Assembly: GCA_016271365.2 (NCBI GenBank)
Contig: CM057453.1
Span: 1,091,691,001-1,091,755,000, forward strand
DNA length: 64,000 nucleotides
Source: Neoceratodus forsteri
Lineage: Eukaryota; Chordata; Ceratodontiformes; Ceratodontidae
Direction of reading: 5' to 3'
Part shown: in pieces, positions 21,380 to 31,780 of the stretch
Layout: every line of letters begins with the position of its first letter
Numbering within the stretch: the stretch's first letter is position 1
Made by a program: the position numbers and the translations under genes
The notes under the pieces: model-generated
Database searches by the model: none
Seen by the model: only the letters and a program-made list of their open reading frames with translations
What the model was told of the DNA's origin: nothing

Positions 21380-22370
21380 TAAAAGGGGTCCTTTTTCTGA
21401 TCTCATCTTCCCAGCATATTCTCCCTACAGATGCTTCCAGCTTGGGCTGTGGGTGCATCAAGGTCCTTTCCAGAAGCTTGAGTACCTGGTCCCAGATCGA
21501 GACATCCCTCCATATAAACATCCTCGAGATGAGGGTAGTTCTGTATGCCATGCAGGCCTTCCAGAACCACCTCTCTCCAGGCCAGTTAGTTGTTGATTCA
21601 GTCAGACAATCTCAGTGTAACTGTTCTGTGGTGATTTGCATATAAAGCCCTTGATGCTTTGCATCGTGAGGGCATGTGTGATTTTGTATTTCTTTGAAAC
21701 TTGGCTTCCTGGCCAAATGCCCTTTGGGGTAACCATTGCCTCAGTGCTTGTGTACAGAGGTTGTCTTTTAAATTGTTTTTGTTTTAATTGAGTTCACCAC
21801 AACATAACCCAGATAGACCATCTTAGGGTAGCTGGTTCATTCCACTGGGGTGTCAAACAGACGAGGCATACTGTTGAGTCCTGGTAGGATGAAACACGTG
21901 TCTGTCTCCTGTTGGCACCCTTTGCAAGCTGCGTGAGGGGCCTTTCGACACCATGCATTTCTGCTTAAAGTTGAACCAGCATAATATTCTGTGGTGATTT
22001 GCAGATGCAGCCCTTGATGCTTTGCGTTGTGGGGGGCATGTGCGATTCTGTATTTCTTTGAAACATGGCTTCCCGGCCAAATGCCCTTTGGGGTAACCAT
22101 TGCCTCAGAGCTTGTGCACAGAGGTTCTTTGTCTTTTAACCTCAGTGTAGTCTACTATATCAATAAATGGAGGGACGTATTTGTACCCTCTTTGCAGGGA
22201 AGCAGTGAGGGTCTGGTACTGGGCACTGGAGCATGGACTGGAGCTCTCAGTAGTCCATGTCCCAGGTGTGCCAAACACTCTGGTGGACAGCCTCAGCCTG
22301 ACTCGCACCAGGATGCACAAATGGGAGCTCCTGTCATCCATTGCAGAAGATCTGCTCAACAGATGAGGTC
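21380..22370 (+). pseudogene. DIRS-B RNase H, interrupted
   Basis: RNase H pieces: TDASSLGCG (about 21,430), HINILEMRVVLYAMQAF with the catalytic glutamate (about 21,510), then DNLSV, where the frame is split by the insertion at 21,620-22,140. After the insertion it resumes with VYYINKW (about 22,150) and REAVRVWYWALEHGLELSVV (about 22,200). It ends near ALSLTRTR-like residues (about 22,300). Confidence 0.72.
21620..22140. mobile_element. ~520-bp composite insertion with 9-bp target duplication
   Basis: Flanked by direct repeats CTCAGTGTA (21,611-21,619 and 22,141-22,149). It contains two diverged copies of one ~150-bp segment (starting TTCTGTGGTGATTTGCA at about 21,623 and 21,991), separated by about 200 bp that include the other half of the unit. 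It therefore looks like a truncated copy joined head-to-tail to a fuller copy. A related single unit in the opposite orientation is at 27,289-27,531 in DIRS-A2. The part near 21,830 (GTAGCTGGTTCATTCC) resembles a Pol III B box, which would fit a SINE. I do not recognise the family. Confidence 0.7.
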
Positions 22371-22739
22371 ATTCAGAGTTGGACCTTTTGTGTCCCCACT
22401 CAACACAAAACTACCGTGTTTCTGCTCACTAGATCCAGGGCCTGGAGTCTTTTGGCGAGATGCATGGTCCCTCTCTTGGAGTGAGAGGGTCCTTTATGCC
22501 TTCCCTCCATTTCCTCTGATTCAGAGAGTGCTAATCAGACTGCAGATGGAGGGGCCAGCACGATCCTGGTGGCACCCTACTGGCCACAGCAGATATGGTT
22601 TCCATTACTGCAACAGTTAGTAAAACCTCTGGTGCTTCTGCCCGTCTGCAGGGGTCTGCTGACGCAGACTCAGGGGACCTTGGTCCATCCACACACCTCA
22701 AGTCCCTTCACCTGCATGCCTGGCTCCTGAGGATATAAC

Positions 22740-23174
22740 CATTGCCTGGTTTGTGGTTTCCCAGAAAGTGGTTGATGTCCTAGTGGTTTCTCGGAAACCC
22801 TCCACGAGGGTCACCTACGCCATGAAGTGTTAGAGGTTTGCCCTCTGGGCCGCCAAGCACCATCTGGACCCTTTCACCTGTCTGGTGATTCAGATTCTGG
22901 ACTATCTGATATCTTTCTCCGACTCTGGCCTTCCGTATTCATCCCTCAAGTTGCCCCTTTTGGCTATTTCCGCCTTCCAGGAACTTGCTGATAGGCATAC
23001 TGTTGTGCAGCAAGACGCCACACATACCTTTCTCAGAGCATCCTGCATCTGAAGCCTACCCTTCATAACCCTGTCCCGGCTCAGGATTTGAATTTTGTTT
23101 TGGAAAAATTTACCCTGTCTCCGTTTGAGCCAGCTGCATTTCATGAGCTATGCTTCCTTTCATGGAAAGTGATG
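22740..23174 (+). pseudogene. DIRS-B tyrosine recombinase, N-terminal half
   Basis: Frame fragments matching the core-binding domain seen in DIRS-A1: SRKPSTRVTYAMK (about 22,790), FALWAAKHHLDPFTCL (about 22,840) and ILDYLISFSDSGLPYSSLK. It ends with FHELCFLSWKV at 23,170, where DIRS-A2 is inserted. The catalytic half continues at 29,329. Confidence 0.75.
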
Positions 23175-23345
23175 TTTCTAGGATCGTGGATATGTTGTTC
23201 ATCCACACTTATTGGCATGTCCCCTTTACCTTTAAGGATCACTGGAAATCTTCAAGCTGGTCCTCCACCCACCTGGGTGGTATAAACCTTGGCTCCACCC
23301 CATGATGCCAGATCTTCCTTCCGCTGAAGATTCAGGTTACCTCAT
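23175..23345 (+). repeat. DIRS-A2 left inverted terminal repeat
   Basis: Runs from TTTCTAGGATCGTGG through CATCCACACTTATTGGCATG and the GATGCCAGATCTTCC block. It is the inverse of 29,150-29,295. Confidence 0.83.
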
Positions 23346-23493
23346 TCGCGGCTCCTGCATTTTGTAGGCCCTGGCTTGTAAACCTTTGGTTATTCGAACT
23401 TTGTCTAGTTCACATTAGCAACTGTGACTGTTCTGCTTCATTTATAGAACAAGTTTTCCCTGGATTTCACCAGTGTTTGTGCACACCAGAGAA

Positions 23494-25760
23494 TGTCGCG
23501 CATCGATCCCTCACACCGCTGCAGCAAGATACTGCTTAGGTGTCGCCATGACACTGGCGTGACTTGCCTTGCATTTCACCCTAACGTCCTCGACAGCCAT
23601 GCTGCACGCCTGAAGTTGGGGAGGCCGGAAAAACTAAATCCTCTGGTGAAATCAAAGGAGGCTCGATGGACGGTTTCCACAGCCACGGGACCGCCGAGCA
23701 ATTAGAACGTATGCAAGTCTTTGAGGAGGAAGCGGCTCAGGCTGCAGAATCTTCTTGTCTGAGCTTCTTTGTTCCGCTCAACCTGTGCTTCACCTTCTCG
23801 GGTTCTTTCCAAGAGTTGTGCCAGTCTCTCCTGACTAAGGGGGAGGGTCCTGCGGGCACGCACTCCTCTCGGTCCCATAAGTGGGAAAAGGACCCAGGAT
23901 CGTCTTCGTCTCGGCGAAGACGTTCTTGGGATCAGGAGAGATCTCAGTCCCAGGAATCTGCAGTCTCGGCTTCGGTCGAAATTGCCTCTTTGGTCTTTGG
24001 CTTCTCAGCCTTGCCATCTGGCCAGTTGACCAAAGTGTCGGTCGCTGAGGTCGAAATAGTTATCAACCCATTGTCGCAGACTTTGGTTGATGATTGTCTT
24101 AATTGAACTCTGGTCCTTCCTTTCCCCAGCAAGGAGACCCAGCCCGCTGGGAATCCCGTTGAGGATGTGGTCCCCGACTCCAGGAAATCACCGGTCCCGC
24201 AGGTTGTCTCCTGAGCTACCAATCTGGCACATCTGATCTCGGGTTGAGCACCCCTCGAATGAGAGGCCGAGGAAGAGCCACAAGCACCCTAAAAGAGGCA
24301 GTGCCATTGGTCATCCTCATCCTGCTCTGATGAGGAGAGGCTTCCAGCGAAACTCCAGCACTATGAGGACCTCATTGCAACAGCTGATTTTGTCTGGGCA
24401 CAAGCCAACCCCGGCTTCTTCCCTGGCCATTACTTGGCTTTCACCTCCCAGGCCAAAGCAGACTCCTTCTGAGCCGATTGTCTGTTCCCCCGCCCGCGGA
24501 GCCGGTGAAACCTCCAGTTCAGCCTGTACTGGTCTCTCCACCGATCGTGGTGGAACTGCCGCCCAAGCAGCCTGTGGGAGCGGCTCCTTCCAAGAGAACT
24601 AGACCAGACACCAGGCTTCTCCAGCGTCTTTTGGTTACTGTCACCCTGGACCGCCCTTGGTGGGTCGAAGGTGATCTAGGTGGTCGACCATTGTATCCGG
24701 ATTCCTCTGATTTGGATGAGATCGGCCTACATTCTCATCCTGGGGATGACAATTCGGGTGGTGGGATAGAGATGGAGGAAGGTCCTTCATCTTTTCAGGG
24801 CATTCTTCGCTTCATCTCTGAGTCTACAGGGATGCCCCTGGAACCTATCCAAAAAAAGGCGGAGTATCCTGTCACGGACATCCTCAAGAGAGTGGATACC
24901 CCGACGGAGGCCTTTCCGATGGCCGAGGCCGTAGTTGGCCTGGCTCTAGAACTTTGGCAGCGCCCTGCCTCTTGTCCAGCTTAGTCTGCCCGCATGGCCC
25001 GCAAGTATGTGGTGCCCATGGATCCCTTGCTGGGTTCTCAGAGCACCCTTTGGCCGAGAGCCTGGTGACCACCTCTGTGTTCAGGCATACTGGCAGTTCT
25101 GTCGACCACTGACTGACCTCCCGAGAAGGAATCCAAAAATTTGGATCATTCCGCTCGAAAGGTCTATGCAGCCTCATCTTTAGGTCTCCGACAGGCAAGT
25201 TTGGCCATAGTCATGGCACACTTCTCCCATGCCCTCTTGGGGTCTTTGGATGAAGTCCTCCCACACTTCTCCGCGGACATGCAGACCATGGTCAAGCAAG
25301 TCCAGGATCAGGGCTGGGCTGTTGCCAAACAGCAGCTTCAGACAGCCCTTAACATTGGGGATTCTTGTGCCTGCTCTGGCAGCTGCAGTTGCCTCTCACA
25401 GCAGGGCTTGGCTGAGACTCTCCTCTTTCCCAGCAGACACTCAGCACAAACTAGCTGATGTGCCTTTCCTGGGCACTGACCTTTTCATCCCAGGTGTGGC
25501 TGGTCACCTTCAGCATATCAAGCAGCCCAGTGTCACCTTGGACACTACTTCTGCTAAAGATTCTTCGAGTAAGAAGCAGCACAAGAAGAAGAAGCCTTGT
25601 CGGCACTCTTCCCCTGCGGCCCAGCAACCCTCCTTTCAAGGAGAGCAGCAGCAGCAGGCTCAAGCTTGGTGCCACCGGCCCAAGCCCGGGCCCTCCCAGG
25701 TCCATAAAGGAGGCCGAGGTACAGGTCCTGGATTCTCCTCCTCCTCCAAGCCTGCTCAGT
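23494..25760 (+). pseudogene. DIRS-A2 gag
   Basis: Gag of DIRS-A2 in several frames. It starts near ATG at 23,494 (MSRIDPSH), with an ARLKLGRPEKL block (about 23,610). The open part at 24,478-24,984 has the RPWWVEGDLGG, SESTGMPLEPIQKKAEYP and FPMAEAVVGLALELWQRPAS blocks. The next part at 25,141-25,458 has SLGLRQASLAIVMAHFSHAL and VAKQQLQTALNIGDSCA, then QHKLADVPFLGTDLF and a lysine/glutamine-rich tail. Breaks are seen near 24,985 (stop) and 25,380 (frameshift). Confidence 0.75.
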
Positions 25761-25779
25761 GACGGGATGGGGGCTGCCA

Positions 25780-26560
25780 CCTCTTATCCCATCATGCCAG
25801 CTCTGGGTCCTCCTGTGGGGGGCCAGCTCAGCCACTTCCTTTCTGCCTGGTCCACTATCACCACAGACAGGTGGGTTTTGGAGGTGGTCGGTCAGGGACT
25901 GCCTCTGGAATTCGAGCAGTACCCTCCAAGCCGAGCCCACGGCCCTTGGGAGGAAAGAGTAGCTGTCCATATTCAGTGGGCTCTCCAAGACTACATCGCT
26001 TAGCTCCTCCTCAGGGAGGCAGTAGCTCCAGTGGTGGATTCTCCAGCAGACCCAGGCTTTGTCTCCAGGTACTTCATGGTGCCCAAGCGAACGGGAGGCT
26101 GGTGCCCCATTCTAGATCTGCACGACCTGAATCAGTATCTCGGGTCACGCACCTTTTGGATGGTCACTCTGTCCCAGCTCATACCATCCTTGGAGCAAAC
26201 ATGTGGTGCTGTTCATTGGATCTGCAGGACACGTTCTTTTCACGTCCCAGTCCATCAGTCTCATTGGTGGTTCCTCTGCTTCAGAGCCGAAGGGACTCTA
26301 TATGAGTTCGAGCCATTCTGTTCAGCCTGTCATAGGCCCCTGGGTCTTCACCAAATGCATTGCGTGGTGGCAGCCATCTCAGGTGGGGGGTCAGAATTTA
26401 CCCCTACCTCGACGATTGGCTCTTAGCAGGTCCCACCGAGCAGGAGGTGGAGAGGTCCAGGGACCTGGCCCTCCCGACCTGCTCCCAACTCAGCCTGTTG
26501 ATCAACGAGGCCAAGTCGGAATTCGTGCCTTCTCGGGTGATGTGCTTCATCGGGGCAGAG
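25780..26560 (+). pseudogene. DIRS-A2 reverse transcriptase
   Basis: Blocks: SRYFMVPKRTGGWCPILDLH (about 26,065), MVTLSQLIPSLEQ (about 26,160), a degraded first catalytic block (LDLQDTFF, about 26,218) and VFTKC (about 26,345). The active-site block YPYLDDWLLAGP (about 26,400-26,435) keeps both aspartates, unlike DIRS-A1 and B. At least two frameshifts (near 26,200-26,240 and 26,330-26,390) break the gene. Confidence 0.82.
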
Positions 26561-26859
26561 CTTGACTCTCAAGTCAGAGCTTGGCTCCTGGCGGACAGTG
26601 CGGAGGTTCTCTCCTCTTTTGCCCAGTCATTTCTGGTTGGGCAATTTCACCTTGCCCAGGACTTTTTGCACCTTCTGGGTTACCTGGTGGCATGCACCTC
26701 CGTGGTCTGTTGGGCCCGGTGGCACATGCACCCCCTCTAGTGGGAGCTGGCTGCCCAGTGGGCTCAGTGCCACAGTCATTTCGACCAGCTGATCACTGTA
26801 ACCCCGAAGATGTGGGACGCTCTCCAATGGTCGACAGGCCCAGACCGGTTGCAGGAAGG

Positions 26860-27275
26860 GATCCTGTTTGTCCGCCCCAAGCTGTCAGCTGTCTTCACGA
26901 CAGATGCCTCTCTCATGGGCCGGGGAGCCCACATGGTGGACAAAAGGGCCCATGGGTTCTGGACCCCCGAGGAACCACATCAACCTGTTGGAGCTCAGAG
27001 CAGTCAGACTGGCACTGTCAGCTTTCACTCCTGAGCTCCGGGGTCAAGTGGTTCAAGTCCAGATGGACAATACCACATCTCATGTACTACCTCAACAAAC
27101 AGGGCAGCATGCACTCCCGTCTGCTTTGCAGGTAGGCGCTCCGCATCTGGACCTTTGTCAGCCGTCTGGAGGGTGATCTCCTAGTCATTCATGTGGCAGG
27201 AGCCTCGAACCATCTGGCGGATGCTCTCAGCCACTTAGGCGAGACATCCAGGTGGTCTCTCCATCCAGAGGTAGC
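26860..27275 (+). pseudogene. DIRS-A2 RNase H
   Basis: Pieces: TTDASLMGRGAHMVDKRAHG (about 26,900), HINLLELRAVRLALSAF with the catalytic glutamate (about 26,980) and VVQVQMDNTTS (about 27,050). An IWTFVSRLEGDLL / HVAGASN-like end lies near 27,200. Frameshifts occur near 26,970 and 27,075. A 243-bp insertion follows at 27,289. Confidence 0.78.
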
Positions 27276-27288
27276 TTACAGCCTGTTC

Positions 27289-27531
27289 AAAAGATGAAGA
27301 ACCTCTGTGCAAAGCCCTGAGGCAATGGATTTACCCCAAAGGGCATTTGGCGGGAAGCCAAGTTTCAAAGAAATACAAAATCACACATGCCCCATAATGC
27401 AAAGCATCATGGGCTGCATATGCAAATCACCACAGAATATTATGCTGGTTCTACTTTAAGCAGAAATGCATAGTGCCGAAAGGCCTCTCACACAGTTTGC
27501 AAAGGGTGCCAACAGAAGACATAGACATATG
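27289..27531. mobile_element. 243-bp short retroposon with 13-bp target duplication
   Basis: Flanked by perfect direct repeats TTACAGCCTGTTC (27,276-27,288 and 27,532-27,544). Removing insert and one repeat joins the DIRS-A2 sequence to match DIRS-A1 (QDLFSHWG region). The insert is the inverse of the second unit of the insertion at 21,620-22,140 and includes AAGGGCATTTGGCGGGAAGC and GCAAAGGGTGCCAACAGAAG. The duplication length indicates retroposition by a LINE machinery. The family is unknown to me. Confidence 0.8.
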
Positions 27532-27544
27532 TTACAGCCTGTTC

Positions 27545-28955
27545 TCCCACTGGGGCAAATCGATGGTGGACGTGTTTACCTCCAAGGAAAACACTAAGCT
27601 GAGACTGTTTCATGCCCGCCCCCCTCAGCAGGGCTCGCTGCAAGGGGATGCCTTCTTGAGGCCGTGGACCCCAGGCCTCTTCTGCGCCTTCCCTTCATTT
27701 CCCTTGATCCACAAGGTGCTCCTCAAGGTGAGGAGGGACAAGGCAAAGGAGATTCTGGTAGCCCCAGACTGGCTGCGCCAGTTCTGGTATCCAGATCTCC
27801 TCAGCCTCAGCTGCAGGCCCCCGGAGCGGCTTCCAGCACGCCTGGACCTGATCTCTCTCAGTCAGGGGAAGGTATACCATCCGGACCTTCAATCCCTGCA
27901 GCTCACAACCTGGTTCCTGAGTGGCTAGAGTTCCAGGCTTTGGGTCTTTCTGAGGATGTCTTCACCGTGGTAGAGGCATACAGAAAGGAGTCAACCAGGA
28001 AATAATATGCCTTTAAATGGAAAAGGTTTTCCATTTGGTGTCGGGGCAAGGGCCTTGACCCTCTGTCCTGCCCGGTGGCTGACATTCCCAACTACCTTTG
28101 GTCTTTGTCCAAAGGGGGTCTTCGTCATCGACACTTAGGGTGCACCTGGCAGCCATCTCAGCTTACCGGGTGCAGGCCGGTCAGCTGACGTTAGCACAGG
28201 AGACAGTGGTCGGGCACTTTTTCAAAGGCCTGGATCATATACGTATCCCCTCTGGTGTGTGAACCTCCACCTCTGTGGTATCTACTGCTGTTACTGGCAA
28301 AGCTCATGGGCAAGCCATTCGAACCAGTTCACAAGTGTGTGTTGTCACACTTGTGGAAGATGGCATTTCTGGTGGCTAGAACATCTGCCAGAAGGACAGG
28401 GGAGCTCCAGGTGCTTTCAGTGGACTCCACTTATCTGGTCTTCCACAGGGACAAGGTTGTCCTACGCCCCCACTCGAAATTCCTTCCGAAGGTGGTGTTA
28501 GTTTCACCTTAACCAGGTGTTAACTCTGCCAGTATACTACCCTAATTATACCTCTGAGACTGAGTACAGGTTCCATACCTTGGACCTGCAACGAGCCCTC
28601 TCCTGTTGTATGGAGAGGATGGCGGAAATTCGGGGAGATGTTCGCCAGCTGTTTGTCACCTACGCTGAAGCCGCTTTGGGCAGACCTGCAGCAAACGGAC
28701 TATTGCAAGGTGGATTACATCTGCATAAGTCTGTGCTCACAGTTAGCGGGCATGGAGCCTCCCAGAGTGATAAGAGCTCATTCTACCTGCCATACCGCTA
28801 AATCAGTGGCGCTTCCAGGGACTTCCCTATCCGGAAATCTGTCGGACTGCTGCCTGGAGTCAGCAAACACCTTCATTACCCATTACCACATCGACCTTGA
28901 GTCACGCTGGGATTCTGGTTTTGGGGCCTCAGTTCTCCAGTCTCTGTTTCCCAAG
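27545..28955 (+). pseudogene. DIRS-A2 tyrosine recombinase and preceding linker
   Basis: The linker (VDVFTSKENTKLRLFHARPP, about 27,565) leads to the recombinase: ALGLSEDVFTVVEAYRKEST (about 27,935), KWKRFSIWC (about 28,015), VARTSARRTGELQVLSVDST (arginine box, about 28,375), the AHSTCHTAKSVA box (about 28,765) and TFITHYHIDLES with the nucleophilic tyrosine (about 28,875). The second box should read H-x-x-R; the arginine is cysteine here, so the enzyme would be inactive even without the stops and frameshifts (28,005, 28,120, 28,500). Confidence 0.83.
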
Positions 28956-29011
28956 TGAGTATTTTGTGGGGATCTGCGCCTTGCCTCCCTCCTCCCGAAG
29001 AACTGCTAGGA

Positions 29012-29135
29012 GTCTGCCAATAAGTGTGGATGAACAACATATCCACAATCCTAGAAAAAACAGGTTACTCACCTGTAACGGTAGTTCTAGGAGTGGTATA
29101 AGTCATTCATCCACACGGACCCACCCGACCTCCCT
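29012..29135 (+). repeat. DIRS-A2 internal complementary region, complete
   Basis: The first half (CAATAAGTGTGGATGAACAA to CCTAGAAA) is the inverse of the left end at 23,175-23,215. The second half (GGTTACTCACCTGTAACGGT to CATTCATCCACAC) is the inverse of the outer right end at 29,270-29,328. Such joined complements are the hallmark of DIRS elements and are thought to align the ends for circle closure. Confidence 0.85.
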
Positions 29136-29149
29136 GACTGCAGACTCAC

Positions 29150-29328
29150 AAACCTGGCTTCCAGCGGGCTAAAATCTGGTGTCATGGGGTGGAGCCAAGG
29201 GTTATACTACCTGGGTGGGTCTGAGGAGCCAGCTTGAAGACTTCCGGCGATCCTTAAAGGGGACATGCCAATAAGTGTGGATGAACAACATATACAACTC
29301 CTAGAATTACTGTTACAGGGGAGTAACC
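29150..29328 (+). repeat. DIRS-A2 right inverted terminal repeat and extension
   Basis: The inverse of the left repeat plus an outer extension ending CAGGGGAGTAACC. The boundary is set by the internal complementary region and by the resumption of the DIRS-B recombinase. Confidence 0.83.
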
Positions 29329-29905
29329 TTTTTTTTTGCATTACTTCTGCCCTAAGGATTTCCGAACTTCAGGCTCTCTGGTATGAGGAGCCTTATTTGA
29401 TTTTTCACAAAGACAGGGTGTCTTTGCACATGAATCCTTAGCTTCTTCCCAAGGTGGTGCCCGAGTTTACCCTAAACCAGCCTATCCACCTCCCTGTTTA
29501 TTTACCAGAGTGTGCCAATCCAGGGGAAGCACTGCTCCATACTTTAGATGTGCGCAGAATTTTGAAGTATCATCTACTCCAAACTAAGGACTGCAGAAAG
29601 TCAAAGCAACTTTTTGTTTCATTCACCCAGGGAAGAGAGGGCATTCACGTTTCCAAACAATGTTTGTCCAGATGGTTGGCCAGTTGTATTGTGTTCTGCT
29701 ATAACAAGCATTGCAAGGAGTTGCCATGAGTGGTGAAGGCCCACTCCACGAGGGGCATAGCTACTTCTATGGCTTGCTTCTAAGGGGTCTCAGCAGCTGA
29801 CATCTGTACTGCTGCCACCTGGGGTACCATACATGCTTTCACCAAGCATTACAGTCTGGACATTGCCCCCAAAGCCCCAGCAGGCTTCGGCCGTGGTGTA
29901 CAAGA
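29329..29905 (+). pseudogene. DIRS-B tyrosine recombinase, catalytic half
   Basis: It resumes with SALRISELQALWYEEPYLIF (arginine box, about 29,355), then FTLNQPIHLPVYLPE (about 29,460), LSRWLASCIVFCYN (about 29,665), the KAHSTRGIATSMA box with H-x-x-R intact (about 29,735), ADICTAATWGTIHAFTKHYS with the nucleophilic tyrosine (about 29,800) and AGFGRGVQD. Stops near 29,445, 29,727 and 29,780 break it. Confidence 0.82.
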
Positions 29906-30416
29906 CCTTCTGTCTTAGCCCTTGGTTTCGCTAATTCCCAGACTGTTCTGCTGTACTTGTGACTGCTTGGGACTCATTCCTACAGTATGACCTGATGACT
30001 GGAATACCCCTGAAGAAGGCAGAAAAGTTATGTAAGCTGCTGTAACAGTAGATCTCCGAGGGATCTCAGTCATTAGGTCAGCCTTCCTCCCACCATCCCT
30101 CTTTTAGGGGTCCTCTTCTCAGACTGGCTATCTGGTGTATCCAGCATTTTATTTCAGCCTGGCACCTCTCTAGTCGTCTCAGTGGTACGAGCTGTTCCCT
30201 TGGTCTCTGGGGAAAGAACTGAGGAGGGAGGGCTGCTCATGCTTATAGAGTTGATGATGTCGTCAGGTGACACTGATGTGAGTGGCCACATTTTACTGCT
30301 GGAAAATCTTCCTTGTGAATCCTGCTTCACCGACTGAGAAGTTCCTACAGTGTGACCTGATGACTGAGATCCCCTTGAAGATCTACTGTTACAGCAAGTT
30401 CTTGCATAACTGTTCT
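29329..30416 (+). mobile_element. DIRS-B, 3' section
   Basis: Continuation of DIRS-B after the A2 insertion. The recombinase catalytic half runs to about 29,905. An internal complementary region lies at 29,982-30,085; it joins complements of the left end (CCTACAGTATGACCTGATGA) and of the right end (AGTTATGTAAGCTGCTGTAA). The right inverted terminal repeat at about 30,180-30,400 ends with an extension near GCATAACTGTTCT (30,416). DIRS-A3 begins directly after. Confidence 0.82.
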
Positions 30417-31780
30417 TTCTGGGGATATAGATATGGTTCACATCCACACATTAGCAGTCTCCCATTAAGAGCTGGACCACCAGAATGTCTTTAAGGTAAG
30501 CTGCCACTGCTTGGGTGGCATATCCCTTGGCTCCGCCCCATGATGTCAGAACTTCTTTTCCACTGGAAGTCAGGTCTCCTGTCTCGTAGCTCTATGCATG
30601 GTGTAGGCCCGAACTTTAGTTAAGTGCACCCTCTGGCTAACTTTCTTCAGAAAGTTTAAATTGCTTTTTCAAGTATATCATGGGTTGTGTCTGTGTCTCT
30701 GATTGTCGACTGAATGGATTACTGGGATTATAAGACAGCTTCAGGCATTGTATCCAGTGCAACCAGAAAATGTCACTGACAGATCCACACGTGTTTGTAC
30801 ATCTACTGCCTCAGTGAGCAACATAACATTGTTACCTGTGGCCTGTGCCAGGGTATGTTTCCCTCTTCACTCGAAGCTCTTGTCTTCTCCTTGGCCAGCC
30901 GGCTGAACAGGACACTCCTGTGAAGTCCAAGCAAGCATGTAAAGCGGTCCCTGCAGCCTAGCTGACAGCTATAGAAGAGATGTCGGCCAAGTCCACGGTG
31001 GGCACTGCATTGGTCCTGTTGCTCCTGTTTGGGGCTAATGTCGGAGCATCCTTCACAGGTAAATTACGTGAAATGTGCCGGACCCTCGAGACCTTCAGGG
31101 AGAGTCCTGCCACCATGGTAAAGTGAAGAAATCGAAGAAGCACAGCTGTCCATCGTGGGAATGGGAAAGGTGCACTCTTTCTGCTCCTCGACCCCTAATT
31201 GCATGACGGCATTTGAGCATTTAGTTTTTATCAAACCTGCCCTTGTCTAAGGCCAGCCATTAGCTCCATGGTGCCCTGCTGAGCTTGTTGGTTTTGACAC
31301 AGGTTGAGTAGGAGGTAGAGATTTTTCTCAACACTGTCAACTCGTTGTCAGGTGGGATCCAAGATGATTAGGTCTCCAGGACCCCAGTCCTGTCTGGCGT
31401 CACCCAAGAGGGCCAGGAGCAGTTGGTGAAACTGGCTGTCTCCTCTTAGGAGTTGCTTCCCTCTGGGATCGAACCTTGTGCGAGTAGTTTGAACTGCCCC
31501 TCCAGCCAGGTCTCCTCGATGTCGAGGTCTAGGTTTGGTCGAGGAATTCCTCGTGCTCTTGGTCTCATTATACTGAGAGGCATCGCCGTTGGTGCTCTTC
31601 TTCCTCTTCATCTTCGTGTGATGAGAGGCTCCGTCGCCATATGTGGCGGTGCTTTGAAGAGCTCTACTGGCAGCCGTGGGGCTTGTTTGGGCAGGGTAGG
31701 ACTATACCCTTGCACCTTGCAGTCACCTGGACTGCACCAGTCCAGCCCATACCGGTCCTGCAGAGATAGCTGTCCCCGAC

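Larger units (their letters stand above)
1..22219 (+). repeat. First copy of a >22-kb direct duplication
   Basis: The whole stretch matches 41,751-64,000 in the same orientation, feature by feature: both RAD23B exons, the CR1-like LINE, DIRS-A1, the 157-bp insertion, foldback 1 and the start of the DIRS nest. The offset drifts only from about 41,750 to about 41,781. Homology starts at the first base and stops only where the second copy leaves the window, so the true ends are not visible. Differences are mostly short indels in base runs (for example the G run after 559 against 42,325) with a few substitutions (for example T at 3,206 against G at about 44,965). A recent tandem duplication, unmerged haplotypes and a misassembly all remain possible. 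Confidence 0.95.
17630..23174 (+). mobile_element. DIRS-B, 5' section (terminal repeat to recombinase N-terminus)
   Basis: A third DIRS element sits in the gag of DIRS-C. It has a left terminal repeat, gag, RT, RNase H and the N-terminal half of a tyrosine recombinase. It is interrupted by a ~520-bp insertion in RNase H (21,620-22,140) and by the complete DIRS-A2 in its recombinase (after 23,174). It resumes at 29,329 and ends near 30,416. All frames are broken. Confidence 0.85.
23175..29328 (+). mobile_element. DIRS-A2, complete structure, nested in DIRS-B
   Basis: The structurally most complete DIRS in the window, about 6.15 kb including a 243-bp insertion. It has both inverted terminal repeats, gag, RT with an intact YLDD, RNase H, recombinase and a full internal complementary region joining the complements of its left and right ends. 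It is inserted in the recombinase of DIRS-B, and the sequences either side (FLSWKV before, ITSALRISELQAL after) are continuous parts of that gene. It is frameshifted in every gene and lacks one recombinase arginine. Confidence 0.92.
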
